64,000 nucleotides of DNA from Pectinophora gossypiella (Eukaryota > Arthropoda > Insecta > Lepidoptera > Gelechiidae). Position numbers and translations under genes: made by a program. The notes beneath the pieces are model-generated. The model saw nothing but the letters and a program-made list of their open reading frames with translations. It was not told the DNA's origin and ran no database searches. Where the stretch lies: assembly GCF_024362695.1 (NCBI RefSeq), contig NC_065404.1, positions 9,278,604 to 9,342,603 of the forward strand. Reading direction: 5' to 3'. Below are positions 12,461 to 23,610 of the stretch, piece after piece; the first letter of the stretch is position 1, and every line of letters starts with the position of its first letter.

Positions 12461-12912
12461 TACAATCAAAGATTATTTAAAATTATTTAAAGTAGAATTA
12501 AGAAAAATTGAAAATCTAAAATATTTTTTCTAAAGAAAGTTTGATCTCAGATTTACAAGTTTGTCTCAGACGTATCGATTTTTTTATTACAATCCATTAT
12601 TCAGCAAATACGAACACCCCTGAAAGAAAATTTACATGCGGTTGAGAAAATTCAAAATAAATTCAGGATTCGCGAGGATTTTACTACTGTGCAGCTCTAC
12701 TGCAAAGTGAAGGATAAAATGTATCCCCTCTGTTAATTGCGTGATTAATATTTACTCACTCACGCAAATAATAATTAATAACTATTTATTACAAGACAGG
12801 ACGAATATTAATCCTAATAAATATCCTATCGATCCTAGTCACAGTAGTGGGGTGTTTCCGGTTCGTCGGATCTCGATAATATTTATAAAGCAGTAAGATA
12901 ATATTAAAAATA

Positions 12913-12950
12913 TACAGGGTGTTAGTGACATCGAAAGCATCTCAAGAATA
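12913..12950 (+). mobile_element. Short remnant of the TACAGGGTG family
   Basis: TACAGGGTGTTAGTGACATC is an exact match to the family terminus, then the sequence diverges. Only ~25-35 bases can be assigned. Confidence 0.55.
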
Positions 12951-13432
12951 AGGTCCGATGTCACTTGAATTTTGATGTAAGGATTCGGTCAAGAAAGTAG
13001 TGATTTTCAACCGTGGCCAAACTACATTGTTACATGGTGTCCAAATGTACAATGTTACGTCAAAAATAAATGTAAGAAGAATAACATTAACGATCACATT
13101 GCGTGTTTGAAAGCGATACAAAGGAAGACAAAAATAACATATTTTCGTTTCCGTCGAAGGTTTACTACTAACTCTCATAGCGCAAAGAAAGTGGACATGA
13201 CAGGTCATATTTCGATAACATTGTGAGAGGCCACTATATTCAAAATTCAAATTCAAAAATATCTTAATTCAGTAGGTAGCATAGTTACACTTTGAATCGT
13301 TATGATTATCTACTTAATTGTTTTGAAATCCGATCAAAAATAAATTAAAATTCACAAATCCATGAACACACAAGAAGTTGTTATGATTATGACTAAATAT
13401 ACCATTGAGAGAAACGGTATAGTAGGTATACC

Positions 13433-13521
13433 GGGTTAGAGCCTTCAGCGCTCCCCATTTGTCGGACCAAGTAGTTAATGCCATCTGCGGCAAATGTAGA
13501 ATAAGTCACGTCAAAAAAAAA
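13433..13521 (+). mobile_element. ~89-bp 5'-truncated LINE 3' end
   Basis: It carries the LINE tail from GGGTTAGAGCCTTCAGCGCT through GTCACGTC and an A-run. A 7-bp GTATACC (13426-13432 and 13522-13528) flanks it as a likely TSD. Its truncation point nearly coincides with that of the copy at 17661. Confidence 0.8.
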
Positions 13522-14588
13522 GTATACCTTACGACATAATGATCCTATCACGTGATAACGTGAAGCACCGTCATCGTAGATGGGAAGACAATTTAATTAT
13601 GGACGTGTCCGACTCGCACTTGGCCACTTTTTCCTATAATCTGATGTACCATTACATTTATTTCAGTAGACATATGAGGTCATGATACCTATGATATTTT
13701 ATAATTTAATTAGGTAAGTATGTAGGTACTTAGGTAGATATATAATTATGCTTACATAACAATATGTTATTATTGGATCTCATGCCGTTTTGTTTTGATC
13801 ACCATTTTATCATAATGGTGTTAAAAGCGAAATTTTTATTTTATTTATATAATATACTTATCAACGGAAATACGGATGGCGAAAATTGTAAGGATCGAGG
13901 AAAATGGGTATGTGCAGTGGAACAGATTGAGATAAACGTCGACACTAATTCGATGGGCATATTACAAGCGATGGCTTGGTTATCTACTAGATATAAACCC
14001 CATAAATCATATTTATCGCTGGGCGCCTGTGTCGATAGGTACTAAAAATAGCTCGTTATGTTTTATGATGAATATGGCTCCAACGCATTTAAAGTTGCGG
14101 CACGCTCCGATGGCCGTTTTGACATAATGTAGTAAATATAGCAACTCGCTCCGTCACTATAGTTTTTAATAGAAAACTTGATGAACACAATAAAGTACCG
14201 CTATGCTCCTTCAATGTTTTAATACGAAAAGTTACGTACCGCTAGTTTAGGTAATAAATAGTTACTACGTAAGTTCAAACTGTAATACTTAGGTAATTAC
14301 ATGTAAGAGAGAAATGTGCGGAGCTGCACCTAACGAGTAGTCCTTGACATAGTCCAGAGAGCACGTGACACTGCTTTTGCAAGTATTTTAGGGTCACATC
14401 ACAAACTTGCGGAATTGTTCGAACTATTTTATTATCTCGTTAACTTGTTGATGAGGGATTATTCAGATCTCTCGACCGCGCCGACGTTATTTTATATACC
14501 TATTCTCATCAAAATAAAGTGAAGTAATATAGGTAGCAACATAATTCTATACACATCTGATCGAAATATCAAGCAACAATATTTTTTA

Positions 14589-14843
14589 TACAGGATATTA
14601 GTGACATCATCCTAACGAAAACTTTGAGGGATGATTCAGACCATGATTCTGAGTTCTTATCAAATTTTCATGAATTATCCGACAAGAAATTCCACTTGAT
14701 ATCAACCCAGAATCATGGTCTGAATCATCCCCCTCAGTATTCGTTACGGTGTCACTAACACCCATAAGTACTTGTATGTCTACCTATACGTAGGTACTTG
14801 TACGAGGTGTAAGTGACATCGTTACGAATACTGAGCGCGCCAT
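14589..14843. mobile_element. TACAGGGTG-family palindrome (14589-14764) plus adjoining half copy
   Basis: The left arm TACAGGATATTAGTGACATC...CAGACCATGATTCTGAG and the right arm CTTGATATCAACCCAGAATC...CGTTACGGTGTCACTAAC form an inverted pair joined by an AT-rich centre. A second partial arm (GAGGTGTAAGTGACATCGTTACGAATACTGAG) starts about 35 bases further on, near 14804. Two insertions, or a duplicated arm, appear to abut. Confidence 0.75.
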
Positions 14844-14978
14844 CTATATTATTTTTGGGGATCGTAGCCTGCAAAGTCCCTCATTATAAGAGCGCGTCTA
14901 CGCCATGCATTATGGTCAGAAATGAAGGAAAAAATATCCGTAAAGAACATGTCTAACTTCAAATTAATTAGTAGTTTT

Positions 14979-15495
14979 AGGCCGGACAAATGGGGAGCGC
15001 CGAAGGCTCTCGCCCGGTACAACGTTAGAGACTACAGGCCTGAGGGTGCCCAGTTGGGCGCGAACCTCAGCTCAGGGCGTCGCCTGAGAGGAGGAGCTCG
15101 GTGGCGCAGCGGTTAACGCGCTCGGTCTGCGATTGTTGAAGTAAAGCAACATTCGCAAAGGCCGGTCATAGGATGGGTGACCACAAAAAAAAAGTTTTCA
15201 TCTCGAGCTCCTCCGTGCTTCGGAAGGCATGTTAAGCCGTTGGTCCCGGCTGCATTAGCAGTCATTAATAACCATCAATCCGCACTGGGCCCGCGTGATG
15301 GTTTAAGGCCCGATCTCCCTATCCATCCATAGGGAAGGCCCGTGCCCCAGCAGTGGGGACGTTAATGGGCTGATGATGATGAGTGGGTCGATAGCGATAA
15401 ACGCTGATTGAGGGAAATCGTCGACCACGCCAGCGGGGTCTGTATCGGGATCCTGAAGTGTTTGGTGTCGCAAGCTAGAGTAATCGGGTCGTCGA
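14979..15495 (-). mobile_element. 3'-truncated copy of the Jockey-type LINE, split by a SINE
   Basis: 14979-15091 matches the LINE 3' UTR in minus orientation (GGCCGGACAAATGGGGAGCG through GCCTGAGAGG). 15384-15495 resumes in the end of ORF2 (TGGGTCGATAGCGATAAACG onward). The SINE at 15092-15383 lies between. Compared with the intact copy, about 30 bases at the junction are missing, as is a ~17-base stretch near 15475. The usual poly(A) end is absent. Confidence 0.8.
15092..15383 (+). mobile_element. SINE with tRNA-like plus 5S-like head (copy 1)
   Basis: The order is: a tRNA-like A-box region GAGCTCGGTGGCGCAGCGGT; a 5S-like block TTGAAGTAAAGCAAC...GGATGGGTGACC; an A-run; the core CGTGCTTCGGAAGGCATG...GTTGGTCCCGG; and a tail CCCAGCAGTGGGGACGTTAA ending in TGATGATGATGA. 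It sits inside a LINE copy. No TSD is visible, and host LINE bases are missing at the junction. See 62480-62770 for the cleanest copy. Confidence 0.85.
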
Positions 15496-15505
15496 GAAAA
15501 CTAGC

Positions 15506-15563
15506 AGTTCCCTTAAGTTATTAGCTTAACTAGGTAGTTCCCTTAAGTTATTAGCTTAAGTAG
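15506..15563. repeat. Tandem duplication of a 28-bp unit (period 30)
   Basis: AGTTCCCTTAAGTTATTAGC...TAG occurs at 15506-15533 and again at 15536-15563 with one mismatch. The unit itself contains nested TTAAG/CTTAA symmetry. Confidence 0.75.
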
Positions 15564-16016
15564 ATACGTAGATAGTATTCCCTGCGTTGATTGGTCGGAA
15601 CCCTCGATACAATTCACGGCGTGCGCGGCGCGATTGTCGTGCCGACCCTGCTAGTCGTAACTCAATGCGACCCTCATTCTTAACGCAGCTTTAATTGCAG
15701 TCAATTAAAATTTTCACTAAGTAATATAACTTGGTAAAAGTTAAATAGGCAATGGAACGTTTCATAATCATTTATTAAATAAAAGCGTAAGTATAATAAT
15801 AATTGATGGCGTATAAAAGGAGTTTTCAGCATAAAATTAAGTGAAGTTTTGATATATTACATTACAATTTTGTTTTGTTGACATTCTTATGAAATTTACC
15901 GGCAAAGTTTTGTAGTAGAATACTTGCCAAGAGAAAGTCTACGAGATAATTTCACACAATTTCACTAAAACCTCTTACGAAATCCACGGTGACTCCACTG
16001 TCACCACGCGCAAATT

Positions 16017-16054
16017 GGAATTGTAGCGTTGACAGCGACTTTCCGAACGGCGAC
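16017..16054 (+). repeat. One member of an inverted pair (partner at 19984-20021)
   Basis: GGAATTGTAGCG...GACAGCG...GAACGGCGAC is the near reverse complement of the block at 19984-20021, 3.9 kb away. The surrounding 150 bases are locally GC-richer (GGCGACCCGCGCTACGGCGA). The pair may be the ends of one element or two independent insertions of a family. Confidence 0.55.
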
Positions 16055-17660
16055 CCGCGCTACGGCGACTCTCTTTACGGCGAGTGGCCTTATTTTCCCT
16101 TTACGTCGAGCGAGTTTTGACGTTTTTGTACAGTTATGGTAAAAACTGTTTTGCTGTTTTCTTATACTTTTCAGTTCGTTGTTTTTATATAAGTAGTAGT
16201 ATTAGACCTATTCTTTTTATTTATGATTTGGTTTAAATAGACAAATACTTACAATTAATTTTCCTCTTATTATTTTCCTAGCTACTTACCTTTTAAGAAA
16301 CATAATAATTATAGGTACTTATGTGGAGAAAATGGCTGCAACTAATGAAACTCCATTTTGATATAATAATATATTTTTATAAACATTGTTTTAAAAAGAC
16401 CTATACCTTCTTTATATTGTGAAATAATACAATGGTTCTACGGTAGAACTGATCAGTTAGAACTACAGGGAATAAAGGACATAACATAGCATCACGTCTG
16501 TATCCTCGAAGGGATAGAATATTGAAAAAAAAATAATAAGTACATTTATCATGTATATACAGGCTGGCGCAAACATAGGCCTCGTTAAGTTAAATTCTGC
16601 TTTAAAAATTTTGTAATGGATATTTCGAAGGATGAAACTTCCTGCTTAGCCTCTGTGTGGGGATGAGCCCACCCTACCTCTAGGACGCCGTCGGCAGGGC
16701 ATTGAGAAAGGGTTGGTCCCAGGGCATGGGTGTTAGTTGCCGAACTCAGAGAATAAAAGGGATCTTAATAGAGTGCAAAAAATAGAGAGTAGGATTGGGC
16801 GCCTTGAACATGATACTCTCCTATTGCAAGCAAAGCAAAGGGGATGGAATTAAAAATTTCACTTTTAAAAAATGTATATTAACATTACTTCTTCTTATAC
16901 AGCAAAGAGTTTAGCATGTCTAGGTTATTTCATGATAACACAAATTTAGGAATAATCCTGTTATTACAATCAAGCAAAGCTTAGTCAAACCACTTAAACG
17001 CTAAAGTTTCACCCAAAAAGTGATATATTAAGTGCCTGGACGGCAGGTCTTAGGCAAAATCATGAAGCAAACCGCTGGATAGCAGGTCCTAGACGAACAG
17101 CATGATGTAGATGTAGAAGACAATTACTCCGAGTGTAAGCACAACATTATCTTAATGGGGAACTCCCCAGGTAGCCCTTGAAGATAGACATCCAAGTTGG
17201 ACTTTGAACCCTGCAACAAAACGACATATTACAGGTCTGTCTACCCCGTTAAGTCGCGGAAACATAGGTAAACCACATTACGTGTGACGGTATAACAGCA
17301 TAATCGATAGTCAATGTACTAAGCCAATAATTTTTAGGTGGTTTTACAGTTATTATTATTCTGAGGGTTTTACACTGAAAGAAAGATAGTGAGATTAAGC
17401 CATTGTCATGGACATGTGGAACTTATTTTAGCCAAAGTTCAGAGATAATAATCACAAAAAAACTCACCAAAAGATTTTAACATCATTTCAACATCATTGA
17501 CGTGGCACACCACTTTAAAAATAAGGCATGCAAAGGGAGCTTAACCCATACAGCCTAGTCTTTGGTCATCTTAATCTTTTTTAAGTTGCCATCGTCATTC
17601 GATAAATGTTAATTTGACACAACTTTTTCCAAGCGCGGAGGCACACACTCGCATGCGATT

Positions 17661-17756
17661 ACCGGGTGAGAGCCTTCAGCGCTCCCCATTTGTCCGGCCA
17701 AGTAGTTAATGCCATCTGCGGCAAATCTACAATAAGTCACGTCAAAAAAAAAACTT
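17661..17756 (+). mobile_element. ~96-bp 5'-truncated LINE 3' end with 10-bp TSD
   Basis: It carries the LINE tail from ACCGGGTGAGAGCCTTCAGC through GTCACGTC and an A-run. GCATGCGATT flanks it on both sides (17651-17660 and 17757-17766), extending to 13 bp with one mismatch. It is nearly identical to the intact LINE 3' end, suggesting a recent insertion. Confidence 0.88.
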
Positions 17757-19489
17757 GCATGCGATTCAGCCTTGTCGGAAGTCTAAAAACAGGTGTTACA
17801 AGAATACCAAACATAACTATTATGTTTAAGTAGGTACCGTGATTATAATCATTAAACCCGTTGCCTGAATAATATAAAATGAATTTTGATTTAGATAAGT
17901 AATAGGTACCTAATAAGTACCTAAAATATTTGTCCCTGGCTCCAAACGCGTGGAGAGTGTTTTCTATAGGTAGTACTATTTATTAGTTATTGCTGTGCTG
18001 TAACGTAACACACAATCAAACTCACATTCGAATTTATTCTGTTCTATTTATTAGTTAGGATCAAATAAAATTGAACAATTTTAATAAATTATCATAGCAT
18101 GTAATCTTCTTTCAATCTAATTTACAGTTTTTGGTATGTATGTTTTGACTGTTTAGTATATTATAAGTAATAAAATTACAAATAATAAATAATGTTCCTG
18201 TCATGTCAAGCATTTGTCATGTCTATTGTTATTTTTATAGAATAAATTTCAATTTCATTGTAAAAATTCAATAAAGGTATCAAAAAATTGTGAAACAAGG
18301 ATGAAACAAAGTACTCCTATTGTGTGGTTATCAGTGTTTGGAATTATTCGTTGATAAATTTTGCCAAATAATCAAGAAAAAGATTGGTCGATACTGGACT
18401 GGGCGAGTTACCTATAGGCTAAGGTTGAACTAAATTCATAGAACGTTACTCTCTGATGTGAAAGTTACCTATACATAAAACAGTTTTTCAAAAATTTTCG
18501 AAAGTTGGAAGACAACGAATATCGTTTACCAATTTCAGAGTTGATCAGAAGGAAAGGTTTGTCAACAAGGTAATTCGGCTATACTTACCTTTGCTATTAA
18601 AATATAATTATGTAAATACCTAGGTATCCACTTTCATTTATTTTTACATAAAAATACTCGAATAATCGAAATAATCGAATCATTGCTGCTTATCATCGTT
18701 ATGTATCATAAAGAGTGTCACTCTTCCCTAGTAACACAAGTTGCTATTGATCTGTTAAAAGCCACCAAGATTGCTCATGATCCAACTTAGTGCGAACCAG
18801 TGCGAACTTACTTGTATGCTGAGGTAGTGAGGTGAAAAGTCTTAGTCCGGGATAAGAATTTAGGCAATGCCTGAGAGTAACCACGTGGGCGCAGGATGAT
18901 GTTGAAGCGATATCGGGCCTGAGTGGACCTATAGCAGCAAGCACCTAACAAGTACGGTAAAGTCGTCTGTTTGAGGAGTGCTTCAGGTGGGATTCATCTA
19001 TTTTTACGTGTATAAGTAATTAACGAGGTGATGTTCTCCCAGCGAACCCGCTGCAGAGTTTATAGGTTCTTCGAGTACTAGAGAGATATGAGAACACGCC
19101 ACACAGTGTACGAGAAGAACGCGAAAGGACGTCGAAGCTTATGTGTGTGCGCCTGTTCTATAGACACAGATATTGTACTAAGAATTATTAAAAACATAAA
19201 ACGTTATATGTATAAATAAGAGTCTATTGGTGACAATGTGTTTTATTAGTTTAAACCTCTCCACATCGGTTCTTAAAAGTTATCACATCATCATCCATCA
19301 TTGCTGCTACTAAAACTATCATTTATATATTATTTGATAAACTTAATTATATTCTTAATTATACCTAACAGTATAAAGTTCTAGCTACGCAATAAGGCCG
19401 CTTTTGTAACAACTATTACTCTGAGATTGTTAAAATAATGTGTTTCTTCAGTATCCAATAAGCACTTTGTATTGTATTGATGACAGACT

Positions 19490-19690
19490 TAAATGAGGTT
19501 GGGCCGGACATGCTTGTCGCATGCACGCTGAGCGGTACGCACGGATCGTCACGCGTTGTGTCTTATGATGGCGCAACGACATGGACGCTTGCCGGAGGGA
19601 CTGGCTGGAATGCGCTCAGGATCGCGATGATGGGAAGAGGAAGAGGAGACCTTTGCTCAGCAGTCGGATCTTGTAGGCTAGATTAGACAA
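19490..19690 (+). pseudogene. RTE-type LINE ORF2 C-terminal fragment
   Basis: The reading frames correspond to the far C-terminus of the RTE remnant at 63076-63912: a PDM...CTLSG block, TWTLAGGTGW, then a shifted frame ending near the CAGTCGGATCTTGTAGGCTAG tail. It sits in plus orientation. It is 5'-truncated and frame-disrupted. Confidence 0.7.
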
Positions 19691-19983
19691 GATTGTATTG
19701 ATAATTGAGAGTAGGTGCCAGTAACCAGCCATCCGAAAAGATATAAGTATATATTAAAAAAAATATCGAGATAAGATGTAAATATATATACCTAGTAGCT
19801 TTGTATCACATATTTAATCCCATAAGATTACTGCATTTATAAAACAGGCTGGAAGGTTTTCAATATTATGAAACAAAAATGAACCAAAAATGCAATTATA
19901 TCAGTGGAAAAAAATATTGTATGTAGCGTGATTAAAATTGTGTTTTGAACTGTACATGTAAATGACAGATGTGATGTCAAGCA

Positions 19984-20021
19984 GTCGCCGTTCCGGGAAC
20001 CGCTGTCCACGCTACAATTCC
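19984..20021 (-). repeat. Partner of the inverted pair at 16017-16054
   Basis: GTCGCCGTTCCGGGAACCGC...GCTACAATTCC pairs with the plus-strand block at 16017-16054. It lies in a short GC-rich patch within AT-rich DNA. Confidence 0.55.
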
Positions 20022-21109
20022 GGCCCGGAACAAGGGTGGATTATAAGAAATATTTGTACTTAATCATAGTTTAGTTATGATTACCATTCTTTTTATTTAG
20101 AAGGAATTTTAATGTTTCTCTTTTTATATTGTCACCAGGTGTTAATATTTAAGTGTGAAGGAGTGATGTGTATCCGGGTATCCTCACCGCAAATATTCAT
20201 AGCCAGTAATAAACTAGCTTCCTTACTAACCGGACGTTTCATTGCGCTCACATACATCTATCTCATTTTGCCGTACGCGTGTTTTTAAGATAATAATAAT
20301 GTGAACGATAAATCATCAAAATCAAATATAGATCTATTATAAGCTTCGGAACAATCAGTTCGGAACTTCTAACAATCAGTGTGGCGTATGTTTCTATAAC
20401 CACCTTCCAGCGAATTCTGAGTCTATCTCAACTCTCAAGCAAGTCATTCTGAAAGTTGCGAGCATTGCATTAATAATACATTTTGAATTCGTACTCGAAA
20501 TGGGCTGTGATCGATATAATTACAACTTTAGAACTCTTAAACCTAAACAGGACAACAGGGAACTCACGCTGTAAGGCTGAAGATAAAAGTATCTCGTCTC
20601 CGTATTATAATGGAAATCATTTCCATCCTGAACACTGCCTTGGTCTCGTTTCGTAGCACGGTTCTCCAAGACAATAGTGTATTATAGCTCAATTTGCATA
20701 GCTTCTCTGTTACTGCACAAAGTACAAATGGCTTGAACATAAACTTGTTACAAACAAGTCTACTATATACTTAAAACTATTATAAAACGTGCGACCGCCA
20801 TGCGCCATTTAACAGATTATTGTTAATTACATAATCGATTGAAGTCGTATTTTAAACTTAATTATAATCAGAAAGAAACTTAAATACTACACGAGTAGGT
20901 AAATAAGTATTTTTTTAATTATTTATTATAGGTACCCATATTACTTATGTTTACAGCGTACCTATCTATCTCTAATAATTTTATCTGTCTGCCGAGTACT
21001 GAACTAAGCGTCTTCAAAATTAACGAATTTAGGACGTCATATCTCAAGTTGAATTTTACATACCTATGTTGTTGTGTGGGAATGAACGTGTAATTATTAT
21101 TTGTTTCAG

Positions 21110-21186
21110 GAGATGGGCGAGATACACGAAAAAGTTGTCAAGAACGCCTTGAGGTTGGTTCGAAAATAGTTGATGAGGTTGTTAAG
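21110..21186 (+). other. 5' part of the first recognised GPCR exon, with a small upstream ORF
   Basis: A polypyrimidine tract and CAG (acceptor at 21108-21109) precede this stretch. The GPCR frame is open back to the acceptor, so an upstream coding exon is possible. If the ATG at 21187 is the true start, this is 5' UTR, and it then contains an 18-codon upstream ORF (21113-21169) in another frame that stops 17 bases before the ATG. Such ORFs usually lower translation of the main frame; that effect is inferred here. Confidence 0.5.
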
Positions 21187-21421
21187 ATGACGTCGCCAAA
21201 TATGGACGTAATGAACTATTTAGTGGCTACAAATGTGAAGACGAACAGCGTATGGGATGCTGTCAATAAGTCGGAGCCTGGCACTGAAGACAATCTCAAT
21301 GTCTCCAAGACAAATATCACTAATTACCTGTTACAAGATGACGAGTACATTTTTGACAGAACCGACGTCAGAGCCATATTCATTACCCTGTATACTCTTG
21401 TGTTCTGCTGCTGCTTTTTTG
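21187..21421 (+). CDS. TrissinR: Trissin receptor-like GPCR, coding exon 1 (N-terminus and start of TM1)
   Basis: This exon gives the extracellular N-terminus and the first half of TM1 of a class A neuropeptide GPCR, a plasma-membrane receptor expected to couple peptide binding to G proteins. From ATG 21187 (A at -3) it encodes 78 residues plus the first base of a Gly codon. It contains NKS, NVS and NIT glycosylation sequons, an acidic stretch (DDEYIFDRTD), and hydrophobic TM1 starting near residue 62 (VRAIFITLYTLVFCCCFFG). The donor GTAAGT follows at 21422 (phase 1). TM1 is completed by GNLLVILVV in the next exon, 9.8 kb on. The combined TM1-TM5 sequence agrees with what I know of insect trissin receptors, which respond to a cysteine-rich neuropeptide. 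An orphan or orexin-like receptor is the main alternative. The start is uncertain because the frame is open upstream. Confidence 0.75.
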
Positions 21422-22960
21422 GTAAGTACAAACTCATAAAGTAAAACCTCTATTTATGTTATACTCGTTCTTGCTTACTCACATATTCCATTTGCGAGAT
21501 AAAGTCCCGTCACATTTACTTTAGTGAAAATAGAATGTCACTTTAGAAAGTAGGGTACCTATTACAGAAAATTAAGGTGTCTGTTCTAAATATGTAAGAG
21601 CGGTGGAAATGTGTGGATAATCGGTATTACTAGTACATTATATCGCACACGTTTTATCTGCTTATCTACGAAATTTAAGTACTATATGGATAGAAGACAC
21701 ATGAGGGTACCGGAGTACTCTCAAATAAATTAAAGACAACACGCCCGATGTGGGCGGAAACCACGCATAAACCTCGATTTGAGAGAAACGGCCTGAAGTC
21801 AGTCGGCTGCTATAAGCACAGAAGGAGGTGCTTTCGGGCATATTTTACGAACTGGCTGAAAGCAATTCTGCAGAGCACAACTCTAGTGCCTTCCATCTCT
21901 ATAGAATTAAAGTTCTTTGGCTTAATAATCATAAAGGAAGATTCGCAAAATAATAATAGAATCAAGTCTTATCTGTTATAAAGCTGTATTCTGTTTGTTA
22001 ACGTTCGGTTTAGCAGACTTAATAGGACTTAAGTAGCCGGTGGAACTTCAGAGTTTGATCCTACTTCGCAGTTGACTTTAACAAGACTTTAAAAACAAAG
22101 AGCTTGTCGCATGGACAGTGACAGGAGGCGAGCAGCAGCAGCTTATATAAAATTAATTTGTACATGTGTGCCATTATGACTAGTTATAATTACGGCCTGG
22201 TACAATATGAAAACAGTATAATGTTTTATAATAGAACTGATCACTGCTTTACAACGTTCTAAAATCAGTTGATTTATTTAAACTGTTAACGTACATTGAT
22301 GCACTTAACATATACAGCGCTTGATTCTGCTGTGTCGATTTGCGGGGCTGTTCTACCTCCTGTTCGGGAGTTTAAATCAATATAAGTACGAAAAATTTGG
22401 CTTAAGTTATTACCTTGAGGTTTTAGGTCGCAGAAATGTACATTTAAATTCGTTATTTTTGTGCCTACTAAGTAGATATCTGTTGATTTAATTTGGTTAG
22501 TCCGTCTGAGACCTAGTTTGAGTAACGGATGATTATAATATTGTATACACTATACTAATACTTACAATACGATTATTATACAGAAATAGTAACAGACGAC
22601 AAAAAGGCCACAATCTGTCAGTCTCCGTGATTAATTATAAGATTGTTACAGTATAGACGCGTGGGTAGGTATAAATGTGATAATGTATTTCACGGACCGT
22701 ATCATCTATATTAGATGTCCATGACATAATGGACACATAGACATATTTCTACGTAATGTCTAGACTACGTAATATTTATAGTTGAACTGTTCCGATTTCA
22801 AAAATTTTTCGCAGTCGAGATAAAACTAGAACAGATTAGGTACCTGTATATCGTAGCCTTATACCTAGTGAAAATCACGGAATAGAAGAAAGAGGTTGGA
22901 AGGGCCAAGTGAGCGCGAAACGCGCGCCGTACAAGTATGAGCAAATATTTCTTCAACTTT

Positions 22961-23095
22961 GAAAAAGAAAAATAAAAAGAAAAAGAAAAAGAGAAAGAGA
23001 AAGAGAAAGAGAAAGAGAAAGAGAAAGAGAAAGAGAAAGAAAAAGAAAAAGAAAAAGAAAAAGAAAAAGAAAAAGAAAAAGAAAAAGAAAGAAAG
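22961..23095. repeat. Purine-only GAAAAA/GAAAGA microsatellite
   Basis: Except for one T near the start, the plus strand is A and G only, with six-base periodicity. GAAAAA units flank a block of GAAAGA units. The uninterrupted purine run from 22974 to 23095 (122 nt) could form triplex DNA. The minus-strand Phe/Ser-rich open frame is a by-product. Confidence 0.9.
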
Positions 23096-23469
23096 TATTT
23101 ATTATTAGAGGACGCCACAGTAGTATAATATAAGGTATATTATAAGGTCGTTTTATGTATTATAATATAACCTATAGGACAATAAATCGAATATCGACTA
23201 TCATGCAAGGAGATCCCTCTTTATCACAGGAAAGCTAAAAACCCTAGTAACAAAACAATAATTTTGTATGCAGTATCTTACGAAAAATAATGATAAAATT
23301 GCAGCCTATCACATAAAATATACATTGCCGGTAAAGTGGCTATGGAATTTGAATTTAGTAATCTGTTTGCGGGAGTAGTAGTAAAAGAGTGTGGGGTTGA
23401 TCCGGCGACAGCGATCTTCATACAAAATGCGCGTTAGGGTCTTTCCAACTTCTTTCTTCTATTCCGTAG

Positions 23470-23610
23470 TGAAAACATACATACATACATAAACTCACGC
23501 ATATTTCCCACCGGGGTAAGCAGAGACTATCGAATTCCATCCTGACACACTTCTCTTGCTTCCTCCACACTCATCAATCGTCCCAAACACGCACGCCGCG
23601 CCGGTTCAGA
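23470..23610 (+). repeat. Dispersed repeat with CATA-rich end
   Basis: A CATACATACATA run, then AACTCACGCATATTTCCCAC, GGGGTAAGCAGAG, a CTTCTCTTGCTTCCTCCACA block and CACGCCGCGCCGGTTCAG. It is the plus-orientation counterpart of 1923-2056. Class unknown. Confidence 0.55.

Larger units (their letters stand above)
1..21109. other. Upstream flank or 5' intron of the GPCR gene, repeat-filled, no host exon recognised
   Basis: This stretch precedes the first recognisable coding exon. That exon begins at a splice acceptor, so at least one upstream exon, perhaps noncoding, may lie here or beyond the window; I could not identify it. Apart from the repeats listed separately, I see AT-rich sequence with short open frames that have no recognisable domains. 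Stretches with nothing I can name include 1-1277, 2700-5060, 5520-7000, 7970-8660, 8720-9400, 12470-12900, 13530-14580, 15570-16010, 16060-17640, 17770-19480 and 20030-21100. A short tail resembling other LINE ends (motif GCTCTTGTCGGTG) is at about 1289-1320, and an AATACAAATTCTTTATTGC retroelement-like 3' end is near 2960. Confidence 0.6.

Noticed and set aside
13764..14045. 93-codon plus-strand frame with varied composition
   Set aside because: No recognisable domain, no splice context and no neighbouring exon; most likely a chance frame.
22798..23118. 106-codon minus-strand frame rich in Phe and Ser
   Set aside because: It is simply the translation of the GAAAAA/GAAAGA microsatellite; composition alone explains it.
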